Source: Avibacterium paragallinarum
Lineage (GTDB): Bacteria > Pseudomonadota > Gammaproteobacteria > Enterobacterales > Pasteurellaceae
NCBI RefSeq assembly: GCF_900450705.1
Contig: NZ_UGHK01000002.1
Location: forward strand, 1,430,970-1,494,969
Direction: 5' to 3'
DNA: 64,000 bases
Positions within the stretch are counted from its first letter, which is position 1; every line of letters begins with the position of its first letter. Of the stretch, positions 22,976-33,695 are shown piece by piece. A program made the translations under genes and the position numbers. The notes under the pieces are model-generated. The model ran no database searches. It was not told where the DNA came from and worked only from the letters and a program-made list of their open reading frames with translations.

Positions 22976-23560
22976 ATGAGGCTATGTGATTTAGATATTG
23001 AACGTTATTTAGATGAAGGTATTATTACTCTTTTTCCGCGTCCTAGTAATGATAAAATTAATGGTGCAACGGTTGATGTTCGATTAGGGAATTCATTTCG
23101 TGTATTCCGCGAGTATAGTGCAGCTTATATTGATTTAAGCGGGCCTAAAGCAGAGGTTTCTGCTCAACTTGAAGCGGTAATGAGTGATGAAATTTTGGTT
23201 GAGGATGGAGAGGCGTTTTTTCTTCATCCTGGAGAATTGGCACTAGCGACAACATTTGAAGCAGTGTCTTTGCCGGCTAATATTATTGGTTGGTTAGATG
23301 GGCGTTCTTCTCTTGCTCGTTTGGGATTAATGGTACATGTTACGGCTCACCGCATTGATCCAGGTTGGAACGGTCGTATTGTGTTGGAATTTTTTAACTC
23401 GGGTAAATTACCTTTAGCGTTACGACCGAAAATGGTCATTGGTGCGTTGAGTTTTGAAGTGCTAAGTGGTATAGCAGCACGACCTTATAACCGTCGTCAA
23501 GATGCTAAGTATAAAGATCAGCAAAATGCTGTTGCTAGTCGTATTGACAAGGACAAATAA
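22976..23560 (+). CDS. dcd: dCTP deaminase
   Basis: Deaminates dCTP to dUTP, the main route to dTMP in enteric-type bacteria. The 194-residue protein matches the family length and begins [15 protein letters not shown]. The active-site region [23 protein letters not shown] and [17 protein letters not shown] are present, the latter with the catalytic glutamate. The start follows AAGTAAGGATAGAAA, 9 bp after udk, and the next gene begins 3 bp after its stop, so the three are one transcript. Confidence 0.96.
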   Translation: MRLCDLDIERYLDEGIITLFPRPSNDKINGATVDVRLGNSFRVFREYSAAYIDLSGPKAEVSAQLEAVMSDEILVEDGEAFFLHPGELALATTFEAVSLPANIIGWLDGRSSLARLGLMVHVTAHRIDPGWNGRIVLEFFNSGKLPLALRPKMVIGALSFEVLSGIAARPYNRRQDAKYKDQQNAVASRIDKDK

Positions 23561-23563
23561 GTT

Positions 23564-24868
23564 ATGAAAAAGAAAGCACTAGTATTAATAAGTATATTAC
23601 TTGCGGGACTTTGCTTTCTTTTTTGGCAGAAATCTCACTTAAATACACAGCTTTCTACTTATCTTGCAGAAAATAGAATCCAAGTAGTAGAAGTTGAAAG
23701 TCACCTTTTTCCTACCCAGTTATCTTTACATCAAGTGCAGTTTCAACAAAATGGACGATGGTTTTTTTTCGAAAAAATTGTTCTTGATGTAAATATGAAA
23801 ACCTTGCTTAGTGGTGATATCCAACTTAATGAAATTCAGTTATATAACGGAGGGTTAGCGGATTCTCAATGGAAAATATTAAATTTGAATTTAAAACCTA
23901 TTGAGCTTTCTTGGCAGTATATTTCCCATTTATTTACCGCTTTATCGCAGGATATACCATTAAATTTGGAGAGTCCTGTGCAAATGGCATTTAGTGTAAA
24001 TATGCAAAACTTGGTTAGCCAAATGAATGTACAGGGGAAATTCCAGTTATTAAATAATGGATTGAGATTTAATCAGTTATCTGGACAGTGGAGGTTTGAA
24101 CACCCAATTTATGGTGATATGGATAAAATGGTATTTCGTTTAAAACAAGGCAATTTATATAATGAAATACAAGATTATAAGCACTATTATGGGGTGAGTT
24201 TTGATGATTTTTTTATTAATGAAATACCTTTTCAGCAGGGAAAAATCCTCATTGATTTTCAACCGCACTTAATTAAAGGGAAGGGGGATTTTTTATCGCA
24301 AGGCAGCTTAGATTTTGAATTTTCTAGAACTCAGCCACATTTACAGGTTTCTGCACAAAATATTGCTTTAGAACAATGGCTAGCCCTGTTTAAATTACCC
24401 GCGTTAGTAATAGGAAAGACAAATCTTAATGGTGAAATGTATTTTAGTGATCTACAAATTGATAAAGGGCGGTTTAATTTGGAGGTTATGAATGGCAAGA
24501 TGAAAAATATTAATTTATTTTCTATCATCACAAGACATTTACCGATTAATTATGAACAGCAAAATGTGCAAAATGACTCGCCTTTTGAACAACTAACAGC
24601 GACATTAAGTTGGGATAAGCAAAAAATGCAATGGCAGGATTTACAACTGCGAGATCGTTATTTCCAATTGACAGGGCAAGGTATAATAGAACAAAACAAA
24701 CAACAATGCGATTTTCTTGTTACTCTTAATCTGCGTGAAAAAAAATATCAAAACTTTCGTTTGCCGTTACATTTCTTTGGGGATTGTCACTCTCCTCAAT
24801 ATCAAATTGGTTCTCCAAAAGAGTTGAAAACACAGCTGAAAGATCTCCTTAAGCAGCATTTTCATTGA
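23564..24868 (+). CDS. asmA: AsmA-like inner-membrane protein
   Basis: A 434-residue protein with an N-terminal membrane anchor (about 1-20, KKKALVLISILLAGLCFLFW) and a long beta-rich periplasmic part, as in AsmA-family proteins, which influence outer-membrane assembly and lipid transport. The gene directly follows dcd, as asmA does next to dcd and udk in enteric bacteria, and position is the main reason for the name. It is shorter than E. coli AsmA (about 617) and the sequence is poorly conserved. An uptake-signal core (complement strand) lies inside the gene near 24262. The function is inferred. Confidence 0.7.
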   Translation: MKKKALVLISILLAGLCFLFWQKSHLNTQLSTYLAENRIQVVEVESHLFPTQLSLHQVQFQQNGRWFFFEKIVLDVNMKTLLSGDIQLNEIQLYNGGLADSQWKILNLNLKPIELSWQYISHLFTALSQDIPLNLESPVQMAFSVNMQNLVSQMNVQGKFQLLNNGLRFNQLSGQWRFEHPIYGDMDKMVFRLKQGNLYNEIQDYKHYYGVSFDDFFINEIPFQQGKILIDFQPHLIKGKGDFLSQGSLDFEFSRTQPHLQVSAQNIALEQWLALFKLPALVIGKTNLNGEMYFSDLQIDKGRFNLEVMNGKMKNINLFSIITRHLPINYEQQNVQNDSPFEQLTATLSWDKQKMQWQDLQLRDRYFQLTGQGIIEQNKQQCDFLVTLNLREKKYQNFRLPLHFFGDCHSPQYQIGSPKELKTQLKDLLKQHFH

Positions 24869-24925
24869 ACAAAAGCATAAACTTCTATGCTAAAATGGCG
24901 ACCTCTTTTCTAGCTTTAGTGCAAA

Positions 24926-26068
24926 ATGTTATCTCCAAAAATTGTTCGTCGTGTGAAATTCTGGCGTGTTCTTTGTATGGCGTTTTCCGCTTTTATTTTT
25001 AACACAACAGAGTTTCTTCCTGTTGCTTTATTATCGGATATTGCAGAAAGTTTTCAAATGTCTGTGAGCCAAACAGGGTTAATCATTACTATTTATGCGT
25101 GGATTGTTTCTTTACTCTCCTTACCTTTTATGTTGTTAACCGCCAAGATTGAACGGCGTGGTTTACTTATTAAATTATTTATTCTATTTATCCTTAGCCA
25201 TATACTATCTTGCATTGCGTGGAATTTTCAGATTTTGGTGATTTCTCGTATTGGTATTGCTATATCTCATTCTATTTTTTGGGCTATTACTGCATCACTT
25301 ACGGTACGTCTTGCTCCAAGAGATAAAAAAGCACAAGCACTTGGTTTGTTAGCAATGGGAAGTGCTTTAGCAATGGTATTAGGATTACCATTAGGACGTA
25401 TGATTGGTCAATGGTTAGGGTGGAGAATAACTTTTGGCGTGATTGGTATTGTAGCCTTTGTTGTCTTAATATTTTTGTATAAATTATTACCGTACTTAGT
25501 GAGCAAAAATGCTGGGACACTAAAAAGCGTACCAATATTATTTCAACGGCCTTTGCTAGTGGGGTTATTTGTTCTTACTGCTATTGTGATCTCCGCACAC
25601 TTTATAGCGTACAGCTATATTGAACCTTTTATGATTCAAGAAGTGAATATTTCCGCATCAGAAACAACATTGATTTTATTACTGTTTGGTTGTGCAGGAA
25701 TGATCGCGAGTATTTTATTTAGCCGTTTTTACCGTTTGGGACCAGCAAAGTTTTTGTTATTTGCAATGCTCCTACTAACGTATTCCTTATTTTCGTTATG
25801 GCTTTTGAAAAAAAATTCAGCTTTTACTTATCCACTCGTATTAATCTGGGGAATTGGTATTGCTGGAATTGGTTTGAGTTTGCAAATTCGTATTTTACAG
25901 CTTGCTCCAGATGCTACAGATGTTGCTATGGCCATTTTTTCTGGTATTTATAATATTGGCATTGGTAGTGGTGCGTTACTTGGCAATCAAGTTATGCAGC
26001 ATCTAGGTTTATCTTACATAGGAATAGTTGGTGGTGTTTTTACATTGTTCAGTATAATGTGTTTTTAA
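24926..26068 (+). CDS. sotB: MFS efflux transporter, SotB type, slightly truncated
   Basis: Inner-membrane proton-driven transporter of the sugar-efflux (SotB) branch of the drug/H+ antiporters. The 380 residues contain about eleven to twelve helices; motifs include NTTEFLPVALLSDIAESF near the start and LTVRLAPRDKKAQALGLLAMGSALA in the fourth to fifth helix. It stops at TAA (26066-26068) inside the last hydrophobic segment; the same frame continues with LFICVIVIR before another stop, so a single base change seems to have cut about ten residues from helix 12. No strong ribosome-binding site precedes ATG 24926. Confidence 0.8.
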   Translation: MLSPKIVRRVKFWRVLCMAFSAFIFNTTEFLPVALLSDIAESFQMSVSQTGLIITIYAWIVSLLSLPFMLLTAKIERRGLLIKLFILFILSHILSCIAWNFQILVISRIGIAISHSIFWAITASLTVRLAPRDKKAQALGLLAMGSALAMVLGLPLGRMIGQWLGWRITFGVIGIVAFVVLIFLYKLLPYLVSKNAGTLKSVPILFQRPLLVGLFVLTAIVISAHFIAYSYIEPFMIQEVNISASETTLILLLFGCAGMIASILFSRFYRLGPAKFLLFAMLLLTYSLFSLWLLKKNSAFTYPLVLIWGIGIAGIGLSLQIRILQLAPDATDVAMAIFSGIYNIGIGSGALLGNQVMQHLGLSYIGIVGGVFTLFSIMCF

Positions 26069-26177
26069 TTATTCATCTGCGTTATCGTTATTCGCTAAAT
26101 GGAGGCGAAATAACTAAGTGCGGTGTAAAATCGGAAGTTCTATGAAAAAATAGAAATGTGATCCCCTATCATTTTAA

Positions 26178-26242
26178 ACTGCAGACAAAAGCTACATCTT
26201 TGTCTGCAGTCTTAAATCTTGCATTATTGCAAGATTTTTATA
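26178..26242. terminator. Two back-to-back hairpins between sotB and rho
   Basis: First, ACTGCAGACAAA (26178-26189) pairs perfectly with TTTGTCTGCAGT (26199-26210). Second, AAATCTTGCA (26214-26223) pairs with TGCAAGATTT (26228-26237), followed by TTTAT on the plus strand. sotB and rho converge here, so the pair probably terminates both, the first serving rho and the second sotB. Confidence 0.75.
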
Positions 26243-26249
26243 ATCAAAC

Positions 26250-27512
26250 CTACGAACGTTTCATTATTTCAAAAAATTCATCGTTGGTTTTGGCGACCAT
26301 TAATTTATCAATGAGGAATTCCATTGCTTCCACTTCGCCCATTGGGTTAAGGATTTTGCGTAGAATCCACATTTTTTGTAGTTCGTCTGGGGTGGTGAGG
26401 AGGTCTTCTTTACGCGTGCCTGAGCGGTTGAAATCAATGGCAGGGAAGACGCGTTTTTCAGCAATTTTGCGGGAGAGGTGAAGTTCCATATTCCCCGTTC
26501 CTTTGAACTCTTCAAAGATTACTTCGTCCATTTTTGACCCCGTATCTACCAACGCGGTGGCGATAATGGTGAGGCTGCCGCCTTCTTCGACATTACGTGC
26601 CGCACCGAAGAAACGTTTTGGGCGATGTAAGGCATTGGCATCTACCCCGCCCGATAAAATTTTACCTGACGCAGGGGTTACGGTGTTGTAGGCACGAGCA
26701 AGGCGGGTGATACTATCTAATAAAATCACCACGTCTTTTTTATGTTCTACAAGGCGTTTGGCTTTTTCGATTACCATTTCCGCAACTTGAACGTGGCGAG
26801 AAGCGGGCTCATCAAAGGTTGAGGCGATCACTTCGCCTTTTACTGAACGCTGCATTTCGGTAACCTCTTCAGGGCGTTCGTCAATAAGTAGCACGATAAG
26901 CACGCATTCAGGGTAGTTATGGGTGATACTTTGCGCGATATTTTGTAGCAACATTGTTTTCCCTGCTTTTGGTGGGGCAACAATCAAACCACGCTGTCCT
27001 TTCCCGATTGGAGACGCGAGATCTAAAATACGTGCTGTTAAATCTTCCGTTGAGCCGTTACCACGTTCCATTCTTAAACGGGAATTAGCGTGAAGTGGGG
27101 TGAGATTTTCAAATAGGATTTTACTGCGGGAAACTTCAGGTTTGTCATCATTAACGCGATCAACTTTGAGGAGGGCAAAATAGCGTTCGCCTTCTTTGGG
27201 TGGGCGAATTTTCCCTTCAATCTTATCCCCTGTTTGTAAGTTGAAGCGGCGGATTTGACTTGGTGAAACATAAATATCATCGGGGCCTGCGAGGTATGAG
27301 CTGTCTGCGGAACGCAAGAAGCCAAAGCCGTCAGGCAAAATTTCTAAGACACCGCCACCGAAAATGTCTTCACCGCTTTTGGCGTGCTGTTTTAAGATGG
27401 CAAATACAATATCTTGTTTGCGTAAACGGGCGAGATTTTCTAAGCCCATTTGTTCTTCGCCGAGTTTCACAAGATCAGAAACGGGCGTATTTTTTAGTTC
27501 TGTTAAATGCAT
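26250..27512 (-). CDS. rho: Transcription termination factor Rho
   Basis: Hexameric RNA-dependent helicase that ends transcription at rut sites. The 420-residue protein has the N-terminal Rho domain, the RNA-binding cold-shock-like domain (about 48-125, [20 protein letters not shown]), Walker A APPKAGKT (179-186), Walker B region [14 protein letters not shown] and the R loop [18 protein letters not shown]. Length and sequence are standard. It stands alone on the minus strand, converging with sotB and divergent from rhlB. Rho often autoregulates through its leader; the 195 bp between rho and rhlB are available for that but show no clear site. Confidence 0.97.
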   Translation of the reverse strand: MHLTELKNTPVSDLVKLGEEQMGLENLARLRKQDIVFAILKQHAKSGEDIFGGGVLEILPDGFGFLRSADSSYLAGPDDIYVSPSQIRRFNLQTGDKIEGKIRPPKEGERYFALLKVDRVNDDKPEVSRSKILFENLTPLHANSRLRMERGNGSTEDLTARILDLASPIGKGQRGLIVAPPKAGKTMLLQNIAQSITHNYPECVLIVLLIDERPEEVTEMQRSVKGEVIASTFDEPASRHVQVAEMVIEKAKRLVEHKKDVVILLDSITRLARAYNTVTPASGKILSGGVDANALHRPKRFFGAARNVEEGGSLTIIATALVDTGSKMDEVIFEEFKGTGNMELHLSRKIAEKRVFPAIDFNRSGTRKEDLLTTPDELQKMWILRKILNPMGEVEAMEFLIDKLMVAKTNDEFFEIMKRS

Positions 27513-27707
27513 AATTGAAAAGTTTAAATTAGAAATGAATTATTGGTTGAGATGTTTGATTAATTAATGTTGAATGGGCGTAAACTTATCATTAAATTGT
27601 GCAACTGTCTATATTTTGCGGAAAAAAATCCAAAAGTGCGGTGCTTTCTTTGGGAATTTTTTGCCTTCGTGCTATGCTTAGGGCAATTTTTAGCGAGAAA
27701 TTTTATT

Positions 27708-28955
27708 ATGCAAACGAATCATTTATCTCAGCAACGCTTTGCTGATCTGCCATTAAATCCGATTATTCAACAATGTTTACAACAAAACGGGTTTGAGTAT
27801 TGCACCCCCATTCAAGCTTTATCCCTGCCAATCACCCTTGCGGGGCGTGATGTGGCTGGGCAAGCTCAAACAGGCACAGGGAAAACAATGGCGTTTTTAA
27901 CTGCCACCTTTCATCATTTATTAAGTGCTACCTCTCATTCCTCAGCCACTTCACCGCGTGCGTTGATTTTAGCCCCAACACGAGAGCTGGCAGTGCAAAT
28001 CAGCAATGACGCGGAAAAATTATCTCAAGCCACAGGGCTAAAAATGGGGCTGGCTTATGGTGGCGATGGTTATGATAAGCAACTGAAAGTCATCGAACAG
28101 GGCATTGATATTTTAATCGGCACAACGGGGCGGGTAATTGATTATGTGAAACAAGGCATTATCTGCTTAAATGAAATTGAAGTGGTGGTGCTTGACGAAG
28201 CGGATCGAATGTTCGATCTCGGCTTTATTAAGGACATTCGCTATTTACTACGCAAATGCCCAGCCCCTGCTCAGCGTTTGACAATGCTGTTTTCCGCCAC
28301 CCTCTCTTATAAGGTGCGAGAGCTGGCATTTGAAGATATGAATGATCCCGAATATGTGGAAGTTGAGCCGTTGCAGAAAACGGGGCATCGCATTAAAGAA
28401 GAGCTGTTTTATCCCTCAAATCAAGACAAAATGGCATTGTTGATGACGCTTTTGGAAGAAGAATGGCCAGGGCGTTGCATTATTTTTGCCAACACCAAAC
28501 ACCGTTGCGAAGAAATTTGGGGCTATTTGGCTGCGGATAAACATCGTGTTGGCTTGCTCACGGGCGATGTGGCACAGAAAAAACGCCTTGCTCTGTTGCA
28601 ACAATTTACCTCAGGGCAGTTGGATATTTTAGTGGCGACAGACGTTGCCGCACGCGGGTTGCATATCCCTGAAGTTACCCACGTTTTCAACTATGATCTG
28701 CCTGATGATCGTGAAGACTATGTACACCGCATCGGACGCACGGGGCGGGCGGGTGAAAGTGGGGTTTCCATCAGCTTTGCTTGCGAAGAATATGCGATGA
28801 ATCTGCCTGCCATTGAGGAATACATCGGGCATTCGATCCCCGTGAGCCAGTATGATCCTGAGGCATTATTGACAAATTTACCGAAACCTTATCGCAAACG
28901 CACGGTCAAAACAACACATTCACCCCATCGCAAGCCAATGAGAAAACGGTATTAA
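27708..28955 (+). CDS. rhlB: ATP-dependent RNA helicase RhlB
   Basis: DEAD-box helicase of the RNA degradosome. With the ATG at 27708 the protein has 415 residues and begins [24 protein letters not shown], the family N-terminus with its Q motif ([11 protein letters not shown]). Motif I is AQTGTGKT, motif [15 protein letters not shown], motif III FSATLS, motif [13 protein letters not shown] longer frame opens at 27567 but its extra residues are not family-like and contain an uptake signal (about 27635), so I reject it. The C-terminus is short and basic ([20 protein letters not shown]). Confidence 0.94.
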   Translation: MQTNHLSQQRFADLPLNPIIQQCLQQNGFEYCTPIQALSLPITLAGRDVAGQAQTGTGKTMAFLTATFHHLLSATSHSSATSPRALILAPTRELAVQISNDAEKLSQATGLKMGLAYGGDGYDKQLKVIEQGIDILIGTTGRVIDYVKQGIICLNEIEVVVLDEADRMFDLGFIKDIRYLLRKCPAPAQRLTMLFSATLSYKVRELAFEDMNDPEYVEVEPLQKTGHRIKEELFYPSNQDKMALLMTLLEEEWPGRCIIFANTKHRCEEIWGYLAADKHRVGLLTGDVAQKKRLALLQQFTSGQLDILVATDVAARGLHIPEVTHVFNYDLPDDREDYVHRIGRTGRAGESGVSISFACEEYAMNLPAIEEYIGHSIPVSQYDPEALLTNLPKPYRKRTVKTTHSPHRKPMRKRY

Positions 28956-28982
28956 GGGTTTAAAAAACAGGGGCGAAAAAGC

Positions 28983-29047
28983 ACCGCACTTTGATACCGC
29001 ACTTGAAAAAAGGGGGGGCGGTAGTGAAAAGTGCGGTGTTTTTTTCG
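28983..29047 (+). terminator. rhlB terminator built from uptake signals
   Basis: Two ACCGCACTT cores (28983-28991 and 28996-29004) face an AAGTGCGGT core (29029-29037), giving alternative stems, followed by a run of T residues (29039-29045). Confidence 0.75.
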
Positions 29048-29124
29048 TTATTTTTTATCTCGTGCTAGAATGAGCCACTTTGAAAGACAACCTTGAATAC
29101 CTTATAGATTATAGAAAAACAACG

Positions 29125-29436
29125 ATGACAACTTTAGTAGATTTTTTAGTAAAAACTTTAGATGACTTAAAAGCCACCGAGATTTTGCCTTTAGATGTAA
29201 AAGGAAAATCCTCCGTAACCGACACAATGATTATTTGCACGGGGACATCGAGCCGCCATATTAGCTCGCTCGCCCAAAAGTTGATTGATGAAAGCAAACA
29301 AGCGGGCTTTGAATCTTTCGGCGAAGAAGGGCGTGCCACAGCGGATTGGGTGGTGGTCGATTTTGGGCAAGCGATGGTGCATATTATGCAAGCGGAAAGC
29401 CGTGAGCTGTACCAATTAGAAAAACTTTGCGGCTAA
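29125..29436 (+). CDS. rsfS: Ribosomal silencing factor RsfS
   Basis: Binds ribosomal protein L14 and blocks subunit joining when nutrients are short. From ATG 29125 the protein has 103 residues (MTTLVDFLVKTLDDLKATEI), with the conserved SVTDTMIICTGTSSRHISSLAQKL and ADWVVVDFGQAMVHIMQAESRELYQLEKLC, and standard length. A longer frame back to 29080 lacks family residues. Its stop is followed directly by the rlmH start, the usual rsfS-rlmH pair. Confidence 0.95.
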   Translation: MTTLVDFLVKTLDDLKATEILPLDVKGKSSVTDTMIICTGTSSRHISSLAQKLIDESKQAGFESFGEEGRATADWVVVDFGQAMVHIMQAESRELYQLEKLCG

Positions 29437-29904
29437 ATGAAAATCCAATTAATTGCCGTTGGCACAAAAATGCCCGCGTGGGTAACCACAGGTTTTGAGG
29501 AATATCAACGCCGTTTCCCTAAAGATATGCCCTTTGAATTGATCGAAATCCCCGCGGGAAAGCGAGGCAAAAACGCGGATATTAAGCGTATTTTAGAGCA
29601 AGAGGGCAAGGCGATGTTGGCAGCTTGTGGGCGAAATAAAATCGTTACCTTGGATATTCCAGGCAAGCCTTGGACAACGGAACAGCTCGCCCAACAGCTC
29701 GAGGGCTGGAAAAATGACGGACGCGATCTGTGCTTGCTCATCGGCGGGCCTGAGGGCTTGTCGCCAGAGTGCAAAGCCGCGGCGGAGCAAAGTTGGTCGC
29801 TTTCGCCCCTCACCTTGCCCCATCCGTTAGTGCGTGTGGTGGTGGCAGAAAGCCTGTATCGTGCTTGGTCGATTACCACCAATCACCCTTATCATCGAGA
29901 GTAA
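29437..29904 (+). CDS. rlmH: 23S rRNA pseudouridine-1915 N3-methyltransferase RlmH
   Basis: Methylates pseudouridine 1915 in helix 69 of 23S RNA using SAM. The 155-residue SPOUT-fold protein starts [16 protein letters not shown] and has the knot motifs [13 protein letters not shown] and [22 protein letters not shown], ending NHPYHRE. Standard length. Its ATG abuts the rsfS stop, and mrdA starts 3 bp after its own stop, so all are one transcript. Confidence 0.97.
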   Translation: MKIQLIAVGTKMPAWVTTGFEEYQRRFPKDMPFELIEIPAGKRGKNADIKRILEQEGKAMLAACGRNKIVTLDIPGKPWTTEQLAQQLEGWKNDGRDLCLLIGGPEGLSPECKAAAEQSWSLSPLTLPHPLVRVVVAESLYRAWSITTNHPYHRE

Positions 29905-29907
29905 TCA

Positions 29908-31911
29908 ATGGATTTAAAAAAATTGCTTTCAGCTTCTGCGGTTGAGCCTATCCGCGACAAAAAAGCGGAGAAAAACCTGTTTATTCGCCGTGCCTTGGTG
30001 TCTTTCCTTAGCGTGTTGGGGCTGTCTGCAATTTTGTTCACTAATTTGTATCATCTTGAAGTGGTGAATTATGAAACCTATCAAACCCGTTCTAACGGCA
30101 ACCGCATTAAATTATTGCCCATTCCGCCAACTCGCGGTTTAATTTATGATCGCTACGGCAAATTATTAGCGGAAAATTTAACCTTTTTTGGCTTATACAT
30201 CGTGCCAGAAAAGGTGGAAAATTTAGACCGCACTTTTGAACAATTAAAGCGACTTGTGGGGCTAACTGATGAAGACATCGCCAATTTTACGAAGGAACGC
30301 CGTCGTTCTTCGCGTTATACCTCCATTTTGCTCAAGCCGAATTTAACCGAAGAGCAGATCGCCCGCTTTGCGGTGAACCAATACCAATTCCCAAGTCTAT
30401 CGGTGAAGCCTTATTTTAAACGCCATTATTTGTACGGCGAACCCCTCACCCACATTTTGGGCTATGTGGCGAAAATCAATGATAAAGATGTGGAACGCCT
30501 GAAAAAAGAAGAAAAATATGCCAATTATTCGGGATCGCAAAATATCGGCAAATTAGGCATTGAACGCTACTATGAAGATGAGCTGCACGGCGAAGTGGGC
30601 TTTGAGGAAGTGGAAATTAACAATCGCGGTAAGGTGATCCGCAAATTGCGTGAACAACCCGCCGTGGCAGGCAAGAGCATTCATTTAACCATTGATTTGG
30701 AACTGCAACGCTACATCACCGATTTGCTTGCAGGGCGAAAAGGGGCAGCAGTGGTGCTAGATCCGAAAGACAGCAGTATTCTGGCGATGGTATCAGTGCC
30801 GAGTTATGACAACAATCTTTTTGTTGATGGCATTTCGAGCAATGATTATCAACGCTTATTGCAAGATCCGCAACGCCCACTGTATAGCCGTGCAACGCAA
30901 GGGGCGTACCCGCCAGCTTCTACGGTGAAGCCGTTTATTGCGGTGTCAGGCTTGCAGGATAATGTCATCACGCCAAGCACCACTGTGTTTGATCCCGGTT
31001 ATTGGGTGTTGCCCAACACCACAAAACGCTTCCGCGATTGGAAAAAATCGGGACATGGTTACACGGATCTAAACAAAGCCATTGCGGAGTCTTCAGACAC
31101 CTATTTCTATCAGCTCGCTTATAATATGGGGATAGATCGCCTATCGCAGGCAATGAATAAATTCGGCTTTGGGCTACCGACAGGGATTGATATTAAAGAA
31201 GAAACGGCGGGCATAATGCCGTCGCGTGAATGGAAGCAAAAACGCTATAAAAAATCTTGGTTGCAGGGTGATACCATTTCAGTTGGTATCGGGCAGGGCT
31301 ATTGGACGGCAACCCCGTTACAAGTGGCGAAAGCCTTAGCGATTTTGGTGAATAATGGCAAGGTAAACACACCGCACTTGATGAAAGGCGTGGAAGGCTC
31401 GCAGTTTGTTCCTTATAAAGACCCGCTATTATATCCCGATATTGACGAGCCGAAGCCGAATTACTGGGCATTGGCAAAACGCGGAATGTATAACGTGGTA
31501 AATGCCAGTAACGGCACGGCTCGCAAAGCCTTTGTGAATACCCATTTCCAAGTTGCGGGCAAATCGGGAACGGCACAAGTGTTCAGCTTGAAAGAAAACC
31601 AAACCTATAATGCGAAATCTTTGGTGAAAGAATTACACGATCACGCGTGGTTTATTGGCTATGCCCCTTACGAAGATCCGAAGTTAGTAGTTGCCGTCAT
31701 TTTAGAAAATGCGGGCGGCGGCGGTAGCAATGCGGGGCCTGTGGTGAGAGAGATTATGGATTATTATTTGAACGTACGTCTTCCGCAAGTTAATGCAATG
31801 GAAAATCGCACCGCACTTTCTTCTTCCACATCTTCCACCCCTTCAACGGACGCTATGCTCGTGTCGGCGACGCCAGCTATGCAGCACAATCAGGAGAAAA
31901 CAAATGAGTGA
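29908..31911 (+). CDS. mrdA: Penicillin-binding protein 2
   Basis: Transpeptidase that cross-links peptidoglycan during cylindrical growth, working with RodA in the elongasome. The 667-residue protein has one N-terminal membrane anchor (about 30-48), the dimerisation domain with [18 protein letters not shown], and the transpeptidase domain with S338-T-V-K341 in PPASTVKPF, the SSD motif (ESSDTYFY) and KSGTAQV. The C-terminal tail after about 625 is Ser/Thr-rich and holds an uptake signal (ACCGCACTT near 31810). It overlaps mrdB by 8 nt. Confidence 0.96.
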   Translation: MDLKKLLSASAVEPIRDKKAEKNLFIRRALVSFLSVLGLSAILFTNLYHLEVVNYETYQTRSNGNRIKLLPIPPTRGLIYDRYGKLLAENLTFFGLYIVPEKVENLDRTFEQLKRLVGLTDEDIANFTKERRRSSRYTSILLKPNLTEEQIARFAVNQYQFPSLSVKPYFKRHYLYGEPLTHILGYVAKINDKDVERLKKEEKYANYSGSQNIGKLGIERYYEDELHGEVGFEEVEINNRGKVIRKLREQPAVAGKSIHLTIDLELQRYITDLLAGRKGAAVVLDPKDSSILAMVSVPSYDNNLFVDGISSNDYQRLLQDPQRPLYSRATQGAYPPASTVKPFIAVSGLQDNVITPSTTVFDPGYWVLPNTTKRFRDWKKSGHGYTDLNKAIAESSDTYFYQLAYNMGIDRLSQAMNKFGFGLPTGIDIKEETAGIMPSREWKQKRYKKSWLQGDTISVGIGQGYWTATPLQVAKALAILVNNGKVNTPHLMKGVEGSQFVPYKDPLLYPDIDEPKPNYWALAKRGMYNVVNASNGTARKAFVNTHFQVAGKSGTAQVFSLKENQTYNAKSLVKELHDHAWFIGYAPYEDPKLVVAVILENAGGGGSNAGPVVREIMDYYLNVRLPQVNAMENRTALSSSTSSTPSTDAMLVSATPAMQHNQEKTNE

Positions 31912-33019
31912 GAAAAAAGGTTGGCAGAGCCTGTGGCAACGTTTGCATATTGATCTGTGGCTTTTTCTGGGCTTGCTGATTATTTCTGGCGGCGGGCTGT
32001 TTATTTTATATAGTGCCTCTGGGGCGAATGAAATAATGTTCCGCAACCGCATTATTCAAGTAGTGCTTGGCTTTGTGGTAATGCTGGTAATGGCACAATT
32101 TTCCCCGCGTTTTTATCAAGGCATTGCCCCTTATGTATTTGGAATCGGGCTGGTGTTGCTGATTTTGGTAGATTTAGTCGGCACAACCAGTAAAGGGGCG
32201 CAGCGTTGGCTTGATTTAGGCTTATTCCGTTTTCAGCCGTCAGAAATTGTCAAACTTGCCGTACCGTTAATGGTAGCGGTGTTTTTAGGCAAGCGAGCGT
32301 TACCGCCGAGTTTGAAAGACACCTTTATTGCCCTGTTTATCATCATCGTTCCCACGCTACTTGTGGCAATTCAGCCCGATTTAGGCACGTCTATTTTGGT
32401 GAGTGCATCGGGGCTATTTGTGGTTTTCTTGGCAGGAATGAGCTGGTGGCTGATTTCTATCGCCGTCGTGGGCTTAGCAGGTTTTATCCCCATTATGTGG
32501 TTCTATTTAATGCACGATTACCAACGCACAAGGGTGCTGACCTTGCTCGATCCTGAAAAAGATCCACTCGGTGCGGGCTATCATATTTTGCAATCGAAAA
32601 TTGCCATTGGCTCTGGAGGCATTTGGGGCAAAGGCTGGATGCAAGGCACGCAATCCCAACTGGAATTTTTGCCCGAACCGCACACGGATTTTATTTTCGC
32701 GGTGCTAAGTGAAGAACACGGAATAGTGGGCTTTGCAATCTTAATGTTTTTGTATCTGTTTATTGTGGCAAGAGGATTAATCATCGGCGTGAATGCACAA
32801 AACGCTTTTGGGCGAACTCTGGTAGGGGCATTGACGCTGATTTTCTTCGTCTATGTTTTCGTAAACATCGGTATGGTGAGCGGCATTCTGCCTGTTGTGG
32901 GCGTGCCGCTGCCGTTAGTGAGCTATGGTGGAACGTCGTTTGTTACCCTAATGGCTGGGTTTGGGCTGATTATGTCCATTCATACCCATAAAGAGCATTT
33001 TTTTAAAAAGACGACATAA
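31904..33019 (+). CDS. mrdB: Peptidoglycan glycosyltransferase RodA
   Basis: SEDS-family polymerase that makes glycan strands with PBP2. From ATG 31904, with AGGAG 8 bases upstream and overlapping the mrdA stop, the protein has 371 residues and about ten membrane helices. Conserved segments include [30 protein letters not shown], the [16 protein letters not shown] loop, and the end [16 protein letters not shown]. An in-frame extension to 31793 overlaps mrdA coding DNA and is rejected. Confidence 0.95.
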   Translation: MSEKKGWQSLWQRLHIDLWLFLGLLIISGGGLFILYSASGANEIMFRNRIIQVVLGFVVMLVMAQFSPRFYQGIAPYVFGIGLVLLILVDLVGTTSKGAQRWLDLGLFRFQPSEIVKLAVPLMVAVFLGKRALPPSLKDTFIALFIIIVPTLLVAIQPDLGTSILVSASGLFVVFLAGMSWWLISIAVVGLAGFIPIMWFYLMHDYQRTRVLTLLDPEKDPLGAGYHILQSKIAIGSGGIWGKGWMQGTQSQLEFLPEPHTDFIFAVLSEEHGIVGFAILMFLYLFIVARGLIIGVNAQNAFGRTLVGALTLIFFVYVFVNIGMVSGILPVVGVPLPLVSYGGTSFVTLMAGFGLIMSIHTHKEHFFKKTT

Positions 33020-33065
33020 TTGCTTGTATCTAATAAATATTATTTAGGGAATGGGAGATTTTAAT

Positions 33066-33662
33066 ATGATACTCAGTAAGTTGATTAATATTTGTTTTAT
33101 ATTATTAATTACTTTATTTAGTACGGTAATAAATGCTGAGAATGTAGAAATTCAAAAATTATATGGCATCAAAGGCCCTAAATTGGTTTATCATAAAATT
33201 TCAAATAAAAGCCGTACTTATAAAGTGAAGGGAATAAGTTATACTACAATACCCTATAATATAGCTAAAGAATATACTAAGATAGGGAAAGCGAGTTATT
33301 ACCATAATAAATTTACTGGACGGAAAACATCTAGTGGAGAACGCTATGATCCTAACCGCTATACTGCAGCACATAAGACATTACCAATGAACTCGTATGC
33401 GTTAGTAACAAATTTGCGTAATGGGAGGAAAGTTATTGTAAAGATTAATGATAGAGGCCCTTTTGTTAAAGGAAGAATTATTGATTTATCTCGAGTAGCA
33501 GCAAGGGAGTTAGGCATTATTCATCAAGGAATTGGACAGGTTCGCGTTGAAGTGTTTTACGTTGATGCCGCAGGAGGTTTATCAGGCGTAGGGGCTGATT
33601 CTTTGATGAAGTTAGCTAAGAAATCAGCTGTAATGAAAAAGGTTGAGAAACCTATTAAATAA
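33066..33662 (+). CDS. rlpA: RlpA-family septal ring lytic transglycosylase, short form
   Basis: Predicted periplasmic enzyme cleaving glycan strands lacking stem peptides. From ATG 33066 (GGGAG 8 bases upstream) it has 198 residues: a signal peptide (about 1-24, ending VINA), and a double-psi beta-barrel (about 75-165) with GKASYYHNKFTGRKTSSGE, AAHKTLP, KINDRGPF and IIDLSRVAA, which include the catalytic Glu, His and Asp of the family. It has no lipobox cysteine and no C-terminal SPOR domain, unlike E. coli RlpA, so it would be a soluble form. The gene is markedly more AT-rich than mrdB and the distal part of dacA. Position between mrdB and dacA is conserved. Confidence 0.88.
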   Translation: MILSKLINICFILLITLFSTVINAENVEIQKLYGIKGPKLVYHKISNKSRTYKVKGISYTTIPYNIAKEYTKIGKASYYHNKFTGRKTSSGERYDPNRYTAAHKTLPMNSYALVTNLRNGRKVIVKINDRGPFVKGRIIDLSRVAARELGIIHQGIGQVRVEVFYVDAAGGLSGVGADSLMKLAKKSAVMKKVEKPIK

Positions 33663-33695
33663 CGATTTATTGTGTGATTTATAAGTGAGCTTAGA

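Noticed and set aside
27567-27707. N-terminal extension of RhlB
   Set aside because: The 47 extra residues are not family-like and include an uptake signal; the internal ATG gives the normal RhlB start.
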